NCBI GenBank assembly: GCA_024244665.1
Contig: JAAEOI010000357.1
Span: forward strand, 1-14,023
Direction of reading: 5' to 3'
Origin: Bacteroidota bacterium
Lineage (GTDB): Bacteria; Bacteroidota; Bacteroidia; Bacteroidales; GCA-2748055
DNA: 14,023 nucleotides
Below the pieces are notes generated by a model, which searched no databases, was not told the origin of the DNA, and saw only the letters and a program-made list of their open reading frames with translations. A program made the position numbers and the translations under genes. How positions within the stretch are numbered: position 1 is the first letter of the stretch; each line of letters starts with the position of its first letter. Below are positions 1 through 7,822 of this stretch, piece by piece.

Positions 1-2
1 AC

Positions 3-512
3 GGCTCAAAATCCATAGGGATTGAGAATCCTCTCATATCGTATGAGTGGTATTTCGGCGATGGAAGCAAAGCCGACGGAGCAATTCAGAACAAAACATA
101 TGAAAGGGCGGGTACATATTCAGAAGTGTTGAAAATCACTGATTCCAAAGGGAATATCGATTATGATTTTGCCACAGTCTTAGTGTATGACAGGGAGCAT
201 CCCGAAGAAACCAAGCTTGGATTGATACATCTGGCATATCATCCCACACTGGGCTTGAAAGCCGGCGATGATATCACCTTCCTGGCAAGAACATTTCACA
301 CCGCACCGGTAAAAACAATCTGGGATTTTGGCGACGGGACAGCCCCTGTTGAAATCACCACCGGCGGCATTACAAAGAAAAACCACAGCAGCGGATCATA
401 TGAAAAGATTACTCATGTCTATTCAAAACCGGGGCACTATGTGGTAACTGTTAAAAGTGCGGGGGACCAGGGATTGAATTCCGTAAACCATCTGTATGTA
501 CTTATTGAATAA
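3..512 (+). CDS. PKD-domain protein, C-terminal part (5' end outside window)
   Basis: The frame is open from the first bases and ends at TAA 510-512, so this is the C-terminus of a longer protein; a GTG at 126 is internal and not a credible start. Two PKD (Ig-like beta-sandwich) repeats are visible. The first has YEWYFGDGS (about nt 42-68) and closes with ERAGTYSEVLKITDSKGN. The second has IWDFGDGTAP (about nt 318-347) and closes with YSKPGHYVVTVKSAG. The WxFGDG and G-x-Y-x-V-x-L/V signatures are typical of PKD folds, which in Bacteroidota usually act as spacers or binding modules in exported, often glycan-targeting proteins. The chain stops just after the second repeat, so there is no type IX secretion C-terminal domain. 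The N-terminal part, which would reveal a catalytic or SusE/F-like role, is missing. It lies 15 nt before the next gene and probably belongs to the same operon. Confidence 0.85.
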   Translation, partial: GSKSIGIENPLISYEWYFGDGSKADGAIQNKTYERAGTYSEVLKITDSKGNIDYDFATVLVYDREHPEETKLGLIHLAYHPTLGLKAGDDITFLARTFHTAPVKTIWDFGDGTAPVEITTGGITKKNHSSGSYEKITHVYSKPGHYVVTVKSAGDQGLNSVNHLYVLIE

Positions 513-527
513 CCAAAGATCTATACT

Positions 528-1418
528 ATGAAATTTGAACCAACAAGAAGAAGATTTATTCAGACTGCTGCCCTGGGAACGGCAGCTTTAACCACCGGCA
601 TTACGAAAGTGTCTGCTGTGGAATCCGCTCCCGGGACAAAAAAAGAATTCCCAGCCCTGAAACTGGGATTGATGACCTATAATCTGGGTAAAGACTGGGA
701 TATTGAAACCCTTATAAAAAACTGTACGGAAACGGCTTGGGTTCATGCCGAGTTGCGCACAACCCACAAGCATGGTGTGGAAGTGACCCTGGACAAACAG
801 GAACGTGCCGCGGTGAAAAAGCGATTTGAGGATTCTTCTCTGGAAGCTATCAGCCTGGCCAGTGCATTCCGGTATCATTACACCGACCAGGCGGAGTTGA
901 AGGAAAATATTGAGGGAACCAAAGAGTACCTGCAGCTGGCTCATGATGTGGGAGCCCTGGGTATAAGGGTTTTCCCCAATGCGTTTCCTGAAGGCGTATC
1001 CAGGGAAAAGACCATGGAGCAAATCGGAAAAGCACTGGCCGAAGTTGGAGAATACGGGCATAACCTGGGTGTAGATGTGAGGGTTTGCGTACATGGTAAT
1101 GGAACGGCCCGTGTTCCGGTCATAAAGAAAATACTGGATTACAGTGGCAGTGATCATGTGTATGTCAACTGGAATTGCGACGCAAGCGATGCTGAAGGAG
1201 AAGGTCTCGAAAGCAATTTCAATATGGTGAAAGAGAGGATCAGGGGGATCCATATGCATGATCTTACCAGTGATTATCCCTACAGGGCTTTTTTAAAACT
1301 GCTCAGGGAGTCAGGTTATCAGGGATATTGCAATGCCGAGATCAGCGAAAGCTGCGAGCCTATCAGGCTCATGCATTATTACCGTGCTTTGTTTTTAGCC
1401 CTTCAATATGAAAGTTAA
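528..1418 (+). CDS. Tat-exported sugar isomerase/epimerase-like TIM-barrel protein (possible keto-glycoside lyase)
   Basis: This 296-residue protein begins with a twin-arginine signal (TRRRFIQ, residues 6-12, then an Ala/Thr-rich hydrophobic stretch), so it should be exported folded. The rest looks like a xylose-isomerase-like TIM barrel (AP endonuclease 2 / IolE superfamily). Likely metal ligands on strand ends are H189 (VCVHGNG), D218 (NWNCDASD), H242 (GIHMHD) and E271 (YCNAEIS), a pattern matching the usual E/D/H/E metal site of this superfamily, although the first acidic ligand (perhaps in AELRTTHKHG) is less certain. The family includes epimerases and isomerases, and also enzymes that cleave 3-oxidised glycosides by elimination. 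It lies 10 nt before an equally Tat-exported Gfo/Idh oxidoreductase, which favours a role on an oxidised sugar in the periplasm. Substrate and exact reaction cannot be read from the sequence. The ATG at 528 is chosen because it places the RR motif at the N-terminus. Confidence 0.8.
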   Translation: MKFEPTRRRFIQTAALGTAALTTGITKVSAVESAPGTKKEFPALKLGLMTYNLGKDWDIETLIKNCTETAWVHAELRTTHKHGVEVTLDKQERAAVKKRFEDSSLEAISLASAFRYHYTDQAELKENIEGTKEYLQLAHDVGALGIRVFPNAFPEGVSREKTMEQIGKALAEVGEYGHNLGVDVRVCVHGNGTARVPVIKKILDYSGSDHVYVNWNCDASDAEGEGLESNFNMVKERIRGIHMHDLTSDYPYRAFLKLLRESGYQGYCNAEISESCEPIRLMHYYRALFLALQYES

Positions 1419-1428
1419 ATGATCAGCC

Positions 1429-2898
1429 ATGGAAAGGAGAGATTTTATAAAGAAAACATCAATGGCAGGCATAACATTGTCTGTGCCTTTTAGCTCAAGT
1501 GTCCTGGGCAGCAATGAACAAATTAATCTGGGGATCATAGGCCTTGGATCAAACGTAAAAATAGGAGGCAAGGGAAAAATGGATCTCAGGGGATTTGCAA
1601 AAATCCCGGGAGTCAATATTGCTGCCATATGTGATTGCGATGAAGCGATACTGAGACAAGAGGCTAAAGCACTGGAAAAAGAGAATGTCAGGGTGAAAAC
1701 CTATAAGGATTTCAGGGATCTGCTTGAAGACAAGGATATTGATGCTGTCTCTATTGCTACTCCCAATCATTCTCATGCATTGATTACAATTATGGCCTGC
1801 CAGGCGGGAAAACACGTCTATTGCCAGAAACCGGCCTCCCATAACATTTTTGAAGGCCGCAAAATGGTTGAAGCGGCACGAAAGTATAAGCGGATTGTCC
1901 AGGTGCCTCATGTCCCAAGGATGCCTCTGGGATATAAAGAAGCATTTGACTGGGCCCGGGAAGGCAATCTGGGTACAATAGAGTATGTGCATGGAATTAA
2001 TTACAGGGCACGAATGAGCATTGGAAAAGTGGCAGCCCCTATTTCAATCCCTGAATCGGTTGACTATAACCTGTGGGCCGGACCAGCTCCAATGAGTCCT
2101 GTTCAGCGGGAGAATTTTCATTACGACTGGCATTGGAACTGGGAAACCGGGAGTGGTGACCTGGGGAACAATGGAATTCACTATATGGATGGCTGCAGAA
2201 TGGCTCTGGGACTGGACCATCTGCCAGGCAAAGTTATGAGTCTGGGGGGCAGATTTGGCTATGATGATGATGGGCAAACACCCAATACACAAATTGTGTA
2301 TCTGGAATATGAAGAAGCGCCCATTATTTTTGAAGTAAGAGGCCTGCCCATGCATCACCATTTCCGGAAAGGGAAGTGGGGAGCAGAAAGCCGTATCAGT
2401 ATGGACGACTGCCTGGGGGTTAAAATAGGAGTTGTTGTACATTGCCGGGACGGGTATATTGCGAACAACCAGGCCTTTGATAGCAAGGGGAGACTCCTGA
2501 GGACTTTTGAGTCAGCCTTTGAAGGAGGTAAGGAGAACTTTATCTCTGCCCTTAAAAAGGACGATCCCGGCCACTTGTATGCGGACGTTGAACAGGGACA
2601 TCTATCATCGGCACTTGTCCATATGGGAAATGCTTCATATCGCATCGGGGAAAAATCGAATCCCGGCGCAATTAACGAGATAATTCAGTGCAACGCATGC
2701 CTGGAGGAGTCCTTCGACCGCTTTAGGAATCATCTTTTTGCCAACCGTATTGATTGGAAAAATGAGGATGTTATTCTTGGACCTATGCTTCGTTTTGATA
2801 CGGATAAGGAGCAATTTGTGGGTGAATTTGCTGCCGAAGCGAATCAGCTGATTACACGAAAATACAGGAAGCCTTTTGTCGTACCCCATAAGGTATAG
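1429..2898 (+). CDS. Tat-exported Gfo/Idh/MocA-family NAD(P)-dependent oxidoreductase
   Basis: This is a 489-residue protein with a Tat-type N-terminus (ERRDFIKK, residues 2-9, then a hydrophobic segment). Mature sequence opens with a Rossmann dinucleotide motif, GIIGLGSN (residues 35-42), followed by the acidic AAICDCDE strand end. The cofactor/catalytic Lys is in CQKPASHN (K134), a Q-for-E variant of the usual EKP. The C-terminal domain carries DLGNNGIHYMD (D244 to D254, with H251), where Asn replaces the Asp of the common D-x-G-x-H motif, as in the large group of exported Gfo/Idh proteins with GPAP and DWHW segments. Such enzymes oxidise or reduce sugar hydroxyls, often at C3, with tightly bound NAD(P), which explains export by Tat after cofactor loading. 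With the TIM-barrel partner just upstream it could form a keto-sugar module. GH109 N-acetylgalactosaminidases share the fold, but the motifs here point to the oxidoreductase branch. The specific substrate is unknown. Confidence 0.9.
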   Translation: MERRDFIKKTSMAGITLSVPFSSSVLGSNEQINLGIIGLGSNVKIGGKGKMDLRGFAKIPGVNIAAICDCDEAILRQEAKALEKENVRVKTYKDFRDLLEDKDIDAVSIATPNHSHALITIMACQAGKHVYCQKPASHNIFEGRKMVEAARKYKRIVQVPHVPRMPLGYKEAFDWAREGNLGTIEYVHGINYRARMSIGKVAAPISIPESVDYNLWAGPAPMSPVQRENFHYDWHWNWETGSGDLGNNGIHYMDGCRMALGLDHLPGKVMSLGGRFGYDDDGQTPNTQIVYLEYEEAPIIFEVRGLPMHHHFRKGKWGAESRISMDDCLGVKIGVVVHCRDGYIANNQAFDSKGRLLRTFESAFEGGKENFISALKKDDPGHLYADVEQGHLSSALVHMGNASYRIGEKSNPGAINEIIQCNACLEESFDRFRNHLFANRIDWKNEDVILGPMLRFDTDKEQFVGEFAAEANQLITRKYRKPFVVPHKV

Positions 2899-2920
2899 CA
2901 AGCAATATAGATAAACCACG

Positions 2921-4909
2921 ATGAAATCTGTAATAATGACCCTGGCGGCACTCCTGTTAATCGCTTTGACCCTGGGATCCTCTTCATGTAAGAAAGAGGA
3001 GGAGGATGTCCCGGGTGACAACGAGAATCCTGAGTACAATGGTTCCTTTCCTGAGCTCTTTTATGCACTAACTGCCCTGAATGATCATATTAAGGGAGGA
3101 ACTCATCTGGAACCAGGCCAGATACATGGGCATAGAGTGACTATCGATTCACAAAGTGAATACCTTGGGCAGGATAGCACCATTATAAAGGCTTGTTTCG
3201 ATCTGGTAGAATCGTATGACAACATAAGGGGTCCTCTCTGGATCGCCCGGGGGCCATTAAACAGGGAGAGTTTTACCAGTAGTATTGACTGGATAGTCTA
3301 TAACGTGATGCAGTCCATTATGGACCGGGTTTATACCCAGGAAAACATCCTGGTCCATGAGGCTCTAATTGATGGATTCAAATTCGGAAGTTCAGCTCAT
3401 TTTCCGGGAGCCCTGGATCCACCGGACAACAAGGATGAAACTTATACTGTGAAAATAGATGGGAGCTATTTAAAGACCTACGGTCATTTGACCATGCATG
3501 CCGAACGGCCTGCAAGAAAACCAACGGGTGCTTATCTGGCACCTGGATCAATTGCAACGCTTACCGTACCTCCGTCACTTGCAGGAGCAGGTTATCAAAT
3601 CAGGATTGGAGCTCATTCCTGGGATATGTCCAACCGGCCAACGGTTAAGAGACTGGATCGATCTACACTGCTTTATGATATTAACAGTACTGAAATAAAA
3701 GTGGCAAGTCCCCTTGGAGGCGGAATCTATATTGAAGTTCCCTATTTGGCTGACGCCGGCATTGTGGATGTAAAGATTAAAAACGCAGTCCGCTCACCCT
3801 ACTTTTCCTTGAAAAGTTTTCATAAGACATCACTTTCCCAATGGCAGAACGTAGAAAGTAAGCATAAGGCTCCATGGGCAGATTTCCAATCAGACAAGTT
3901 TATGATGCAGGTTCCAGGCAACTGGGTTAATCAACTTCAGGACCCGCTTGCGCTCATGGAGAAATGGGATGCTGCAATGGATGTTATGAATGACCTGATG
4001 GGTTTCCCGCACGTCCGGGGCAAAGAAACAATGTATCCCCAGGTGGATGTCATATTCCGGGTTCCATATCATGCACCCGGTTATCCTTCTATCAATGCGA
4101 CCTACGATCCAAACAGGAATTACAGTGGATACCATAACTACCACCTTGTCACCGGGCCTCAGAATGCCCTTTACTATGAATTTCATGAACAGGGGCATGC
4201 GTACCTGTTTACAAAATTCCCCGGCGAAACCGAGTCCAATGTCAATTTACTTCACGTGGCGGTGTGGCACCAAAAATTCGGATACAGCTTAGATGAAGCT
4301 TTCCGTAATTCTATGGATAAGGATATGGCCTATCGCACGCTGGATAATACTGCTCTCTGCTGGATGATGTGCCAGAACTTCAAAGAGAAGAAGCGCATGG
4401 ATAAATTGGAAAAACAGTACCAGCTCAAGGGACATGCTAAATTCGTGGAAATTGCCCGGCTTTTTGGTTGGGAGGTCCTGGGTGATTACTGGAAATCATT
4501 TAACGAAGATTATGAAAATGGCATAAGCTCTGCCACGGGTATTGACAAGCTGCTATTACGATTGTCTGAAAGTGTGGGAGTGGATATTACCTCCCTCTTT
4601 CATTTTTGGGGTGTTCCACCCATGGATCCCGGTGCTTTAAAAATCGAGATTGAATCTGAAAATCTGCCGGCATCTGCAAAAATTTATGATACACTTGTAA
4701 AGTATAAATCACTGGTACCAGATAATCTGGAAGGCTACCAGGATTTTGCAAACGGCTGGTGGGGACATCAGCCTTCCGGCAGTGGTTATATAACAGAACA
4801 AAATCATGCGACGCTCTGGAGTACCTACGATGAAGATTATGCTTTACTAATAAGAAATAATGTACAGGAAATTTTGGATCTTTATTTCCCAAACGGGCGA
4901 CCACAGTAA
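2921..4909 (+). CDS. M60/enhancin-like zinc metallopeptidase, lipoprotein
   Basis: This 662-residue protein has a lipoprotein signal ending in GSSSC (lipid Cys23) followed by KKEEED, an acidic stretch like the export signals that carry Bacteroidota lipoproteins to the cell surface. The middle region (about residues 165-320) contains YTVKIDGSYLKTYG and PTGAYLAPGSIATLTVP, which resembles the beta-domain that precedes M60 catalytic domains. The zinc site is H422-E-Q-G-H426, with E438 in GETESN as the likely third ligand, fitting the M60 pattern HExxH-(8 to 28 residues)-E. M60 enzymes such as Bacteroides mucinases cut proteins next to O-glycans, so this enzyme may cut the protein backbone of a glycoprotein whose sugars are trimmed by neighbouring glycosidases and sulfatases. 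The gene is 22 nt from the oxidoreductase and 2 nt from the GH2 gene. Family assignment rests on the motif and on the flanking sequence; substrate specificity is inferred. Confidence 0.85.
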   Translation: MKSVIMTLAALLLIALTLGSSSCKKEEEDVPGDNENPEYNGSFPELFYALTALNDHIKGGTHLEPGQIHGHRVTIDSQSEYLGQDSTIIKACFDLVESYDNIRGPLWIARGPLNRESFTSSIDWIVYNVMQSIMDRVYTQENILVHEALIDGFKFGSSAHFPGALDPPDNKDETYTVKIDGSYLKTYGHLTMHAERPARKPTGAYLAPGSIATLTVPPSLAGAGYQIRIGAHSWDMSNRPTVKRLDRSTLLYDINSTEIKVASPLGGGIYIEVPYLADAGIVDVKIKNAVRSPYFSLKSFHKTSLSQWQNVESKHKAPWADFQSDKFMMQVPGNWVNQLQDPLALMEKWDAAMDVMNDLMGFPHVRGKETMYPQVDVIFRVPYHAPGYPSINATYDPNRNYSGYHNYHLVTGPQNALYYEFHEQGHAYLFTKFPGETESNVNLLHVAVWHQKFGYSLDEAFRNSMDKDMAYRTLDNTALCWMMCQNFKEKKRMDKLEKQYQLKGHAKFVEIARLFGWEVLGDYWKSFNEDYENGISSATGIDKLLLRLSESVGVDITSLFHFWGVPPMDPGALKIEIESENLPASAKIYDTLVKYKSLVPDNLEGYQDFANGWWGHQPSGSGYITEQNHATLWSTYDEDYALLIRNNVQEILDLYFPNGRPQ

Positions 4910-4911
4910 TA

Positions 4912-7797
4912 ATGAAAATTAGATTCGTATTAACAGGCATCGTTTTTTTTCTGCTGATAAGCTCGGGTTGTCACCGGCCTTTTCAGGATGAACATGAGGT
5001 GAAAGATTTGTCGGGGATATGGAAGTTTCAACTTGATCCGGACAATGCGGGTATGGGTGAGAGTTGGTACAACAAACAATTCCCCGATTCTATACCACTG
5101 CCTGGTACTACCGATGAATATCAAAAGGGAATCTATAAGAATGAACAGGAGGTAGAGCGTCTTTCGCGTCTATGGTACTGGGAAGGAGCAGCATGGTACC
5201 AGAAAGAGGTTGATATACCAGAAGACTGGACAGGCAAAAATGTAAAATTACTGCTTGAGAGGACAAAGGACACTTATGTCTGGTTCGACGGTATCAATTG
5301 TGGTTATGAAAACACGCTTAGCGCCCCTCAGTATTTTGATTTGACCAAAGCCGCTAAACCTGGAAAACACTTGATTACGGTATTGGTTGACAATGCAAAA
5401 TTGCCCCCCGTTGGTAATTCATTTGCTATTAGTGAGAAGACGCAAACAAATTGGAACGGTATTATTGGCAGAACAGAATTACATGTCACTGATCCGGTAT
5501 GGATTGATGAAGTACAGGTGTACCCCGAAATAAAGAGCAATAGCATTAAGATTCGTCTAACCTTCGGAAATATCACAGGTAGTGAAGCAGAAGGAAAATT
5601 GCATTTCCGTGCCGAAAGTTGGAACACGGAAAAAACAGTCAAGTTTAAAATCCGCAAACAAAGAATCAAAGAAATCAAAAACAATGAAGTGCTTGAATAT
5701 ATATACCATTTCGACAAAAAGGCACCTCTATGGGATGAATTCGATCCGGCATTAATCCGGCTAAATATCAATTTGTCAGTCAATTCTGATGGTGTAGTAT
5801 CCAATAACTCCAAACAGATAGATTTTGGTATGCGTGAATTCCAGCAGAAAGGAAGGCATCTGTACATAAATGGTAAAAGGGTATTTTTAAGAGGGCGTAT
5901 CGATTGTGCCAATTATCCGCTTACCGGTTATCCTCCAATGAGAAAGGAAGAGTGGATTGAGTTATTTCGGGAATTGAAATCATATGGTATCAACCACTGG
6001 CGTTTCCACTCCTGGTTTCCTCCGGAAGCAGCATTATTAGCTGCTGATGAAGAGGGGGTCTATCTTCAGCCTGAACTTCCGAACCAGAGTTATGACATGG
6101 ACAATAAAAACTCTTATGATGAGACCTTTCAGAAAATGTACATTGTCGACACCACTGGGGTGGAATCAGCCAGGGTTAACATGACGCTGAAAGAATATCT
6201 CCGAAGAGAAGGGGAATTGATCTTCAGGTATTATGGGAACCATCCTTCCTTTACCATGTTTACGCTGGGAAATGAACTGGGCCGTAATAAAGCCATGTCT
6301 GACCTTGTTGAACACTTTAAGGGAATGGATCCCAGGAGGTTGTATGCGCAGGGCAGCAACAACATGGCCTTAAATCCAAGTATGGCCAAAGGCGATGATT
6401 TCTGGGTGACCGCACGGGCTTCGGGTAAATATGGGGTAAGGGGTTCCTTTGCAGTACATCTATGTCCGGAAATATTACCTCACATTGAATATACCCCTCC
6501 TTCGAGCTTACATACCTACAGCCAGGCTTTGGAAAATGTTGATGCACCTGCTATTAGCCACGAAATTGGGCAGTTCCAGGTATCTCCTGATTTTAATGAT
6601 ATCCCCAAATTTACAGGCGTAACCCGGGCAAGGAATTATGAAATCTTCAGGGAAAGGCTAAAAGAAGCAAAGATGCTTGACCAGGCCGATGATTTTGTAC
6701 AGGCATCCGGGAAACTGGCTGTTATCTGTTACAGGGAGGATATTGAAGCCGCACTGCGAACACCAGACCTTGCGGGATTCCAGCTGCTGGATATACAGGA
6801 TTTCCCGGGACAGGGTACTGCCCTGGTGGGGATCCTGAATGATTTCATGGAACCCAAAGGATTTATTACGCCTGAAAAATGGAGCCAATTCTGCAGTGAG
6901 GTGGTTCCACTGCTTAAAATGAGGAAATACACCTGGACAAATGATGAGGAGTTTAAAGCAGATGTCGCAATCGCACATTATGGGAAAGAAGATTTCAATG
7001 ACGCTGAGTTAAGCTGGAAGCTTGTTAATGGTAAAGGAGAATCCCTGGGTGAAGGAGAGTTCCGGCACATGGATATTGAACAGGGAGCAGTAGCAGAGAT
7101 TGGAGAAATCAGTATTGCACTGAATTCAATTGAGACAGCTGAAAAACTGAACATGATCATTTCACTGGAGGGGACCAGGTACAAAAACGAATATGATATT
7201 TGGGTATATCCCAAATCTGTAAATACAATTATTCCTGAAGGAATTGTAGTTACAGACAAATTGGATTTAAAGACAAGGAAACATCTTCAAAACGGAGGCA
7301 AGGCTATCATCATACCGGACCACAATAAAATTACACACTGCATTAGGGGCGCTTTTCAAACCGATTTCTGGTGCTATCCCATGTTTGCCAGGGGAGCAAT
7401 CAGACGGGGTATGGAGCCGGCACCAGGATCACTCGGATTTATTTGTGATCCGGACTCACCCTTACTGGCGGATTTCCCTACCGAGTTTCATAGCAACTGG
7501 CAATGGTGGCAGCTGGTGAAAAATTGCAAACCCATCATACTGGATGATACTCCGGCTGATTATAAACCGCTGATTCAGACCATAGATAATTTTACCCGCA
7601 ACCATAAACTGGGAATGATTTTCGAAACCAGGTACGGGGAAGGGAGTGCGCTCATATGCGCCATCGACCTGTTGAATCTTCAGGACAAACCGGAAGCAAG
7701 GCAGCTCTATTACAGTATCCTGAATTATGTAAAATCTGATAGGTTCTCGCCAGACAAAGAGCTTGGCGAAGATGTATTAAGCGAAATTATACCTTAA
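4912..7797 (+). CDS. Glycoside hydrolase family 2-type exo-glycosidase, lipoprotein
   Basis: The 961-residue protein has a lipoprotein signal (ISSGC, lipid Cys20). Domains follow the GH2 order: a galactose-binding-like jelly roll (about 33-200, starting LSGIWKFQLDPDN), an Ig-like domain (about 200-310), and a TIM barrel (about 315-600). In the barrel TLGNELG supplies the acid/base E455 after N454, and ISHEIGQF supplies the likely nucleophile E551, a spacing of 96 residues that suits a retaining GH2 enzyme. An Ig-like segment follows at about 675-750, and the last 200 residues (GGKAIIIPDH to GEGSALICAIDL) look like an alpha/beta, glutamine-amidotransferase-like or trimerisation domain found in some large GH2 and galactosidase proteins. 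The family contains beta-galactosidases, glucuronidases and mannosidases; I cannot choose between them. Its start lies only 2 nt after the previous stop (TAATAATG), so translation is probably coupled to the M60 gene. Confidence 0.85.
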   Translation: MKIRFVLTGIVFFLLISSGCHRPFQDEHEVKDLSGIWKFQLDPDNAGMGESWYNKQFPDSIPLPGTTDEYQKGIYKNEQEVERLSRLWYWEGAAWYQKEVDIPEDWTGKNVKLLLERTKDTYVWFDGINCGYENTLSAPQYFDLTKAAKPGKHLITVLVDNAKLPPVGNSFAISEKTQTNWNGIIGRTELHVTDPVWIDEVQVYPEIKSNSIKIRLTFGNITGSEAEGKLHFRAESWNTEKTVKFKIRKQRIKEIKNNEVLEYIYHFDKKAPLWDEFDPALIRLNINLSVNSDGVVSNNSKQIDFGMREFQQKGRHLYINGKRVFLRGRIDCANYPLTGYPPMRKEEWIELFRELKSYGINHWRFHSWFPPEAALLAADEEGVYLQPELPNQSYDMDNKNSYDETFQKMYIVDTTGVESARVNMTLKEYLRREGELIFRYYGNHPSFTMFTLGNELGRNKAMSDLVEHFKGMDPRRLYAQGSNNMALNPSMAKGDDFWVTARASGKYGVRGSFAVHLCPEILPHIEYTPPSSLHTYSQALENVDAPAISHEIGQFQVSPDFNDIPKFTGVTRARNYEIFRERLKEAKMLDQADDFVQASGKLAVICYREDIEAALRTPDLAGFQLLDIQDFPGQGTALVGILNDFMEPKGFITPEKWSQFCSEVVPLLKMRKYTWTNDEEFKADVAIAHYGKEDFNDAELSWKLVNGKGESLGEGEFRHMDIEQGAVAEIGEISIALNSIETAEKLNMIISLEGTRYKNEYDIWVYPKSVNTIIPEGIVVTDKLDLKTRKHLQNGGKAIIIPDHNKITHCIRGAFQTDFWCYPMFARGAIRRGMEPAPGSLGFICDPDSPLLADFPTEFHSNWQWWQLVKNCKPIILDDTPADYKPLIQTIDNFTRNHKLGMIFETRYGEGSALICAIDLLNLQDKPEARQLYYSILNYVKSDRFSPDKELGEDVLSEIIP

Positions 7798-7822
7798 GTA
7801 GAAGTGATAAACAATTGGGAAT

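Noticed and set aside
588..1259. Open reading frame of 223 codons on the minus strand
   Set aside because: It lies wholly opposite the TIM-barrel gene, has a protein sequence rich in Cys, His and Phe without any recognisable domain, and the + strand frame carries clear motifs.
1429..2898. GH109 alpha-N-acetylgalactosaminidase as identity of the Gfo/Idh protein
   Set aside because: GH109 shares the fold and the Tat signal, but this protein keeps KP after the Rossmann region and has the GPAP, DWHW and GNNGIH segments of the oxidoreductase branch.
5328..5912. Open reading frame of 194 codons on the minus strand
   Set aside because: It is antisense to the N-terminal domains of the GH2 enzyme and shows no domain or plausible gene context.
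7798..7822. Possible internal promoter before the fucosidase
   Set aside because: The 25-nt gap holds no recognisable TAnnTTTG -7 or TTTG -33 element of Bacteroidota promoters.
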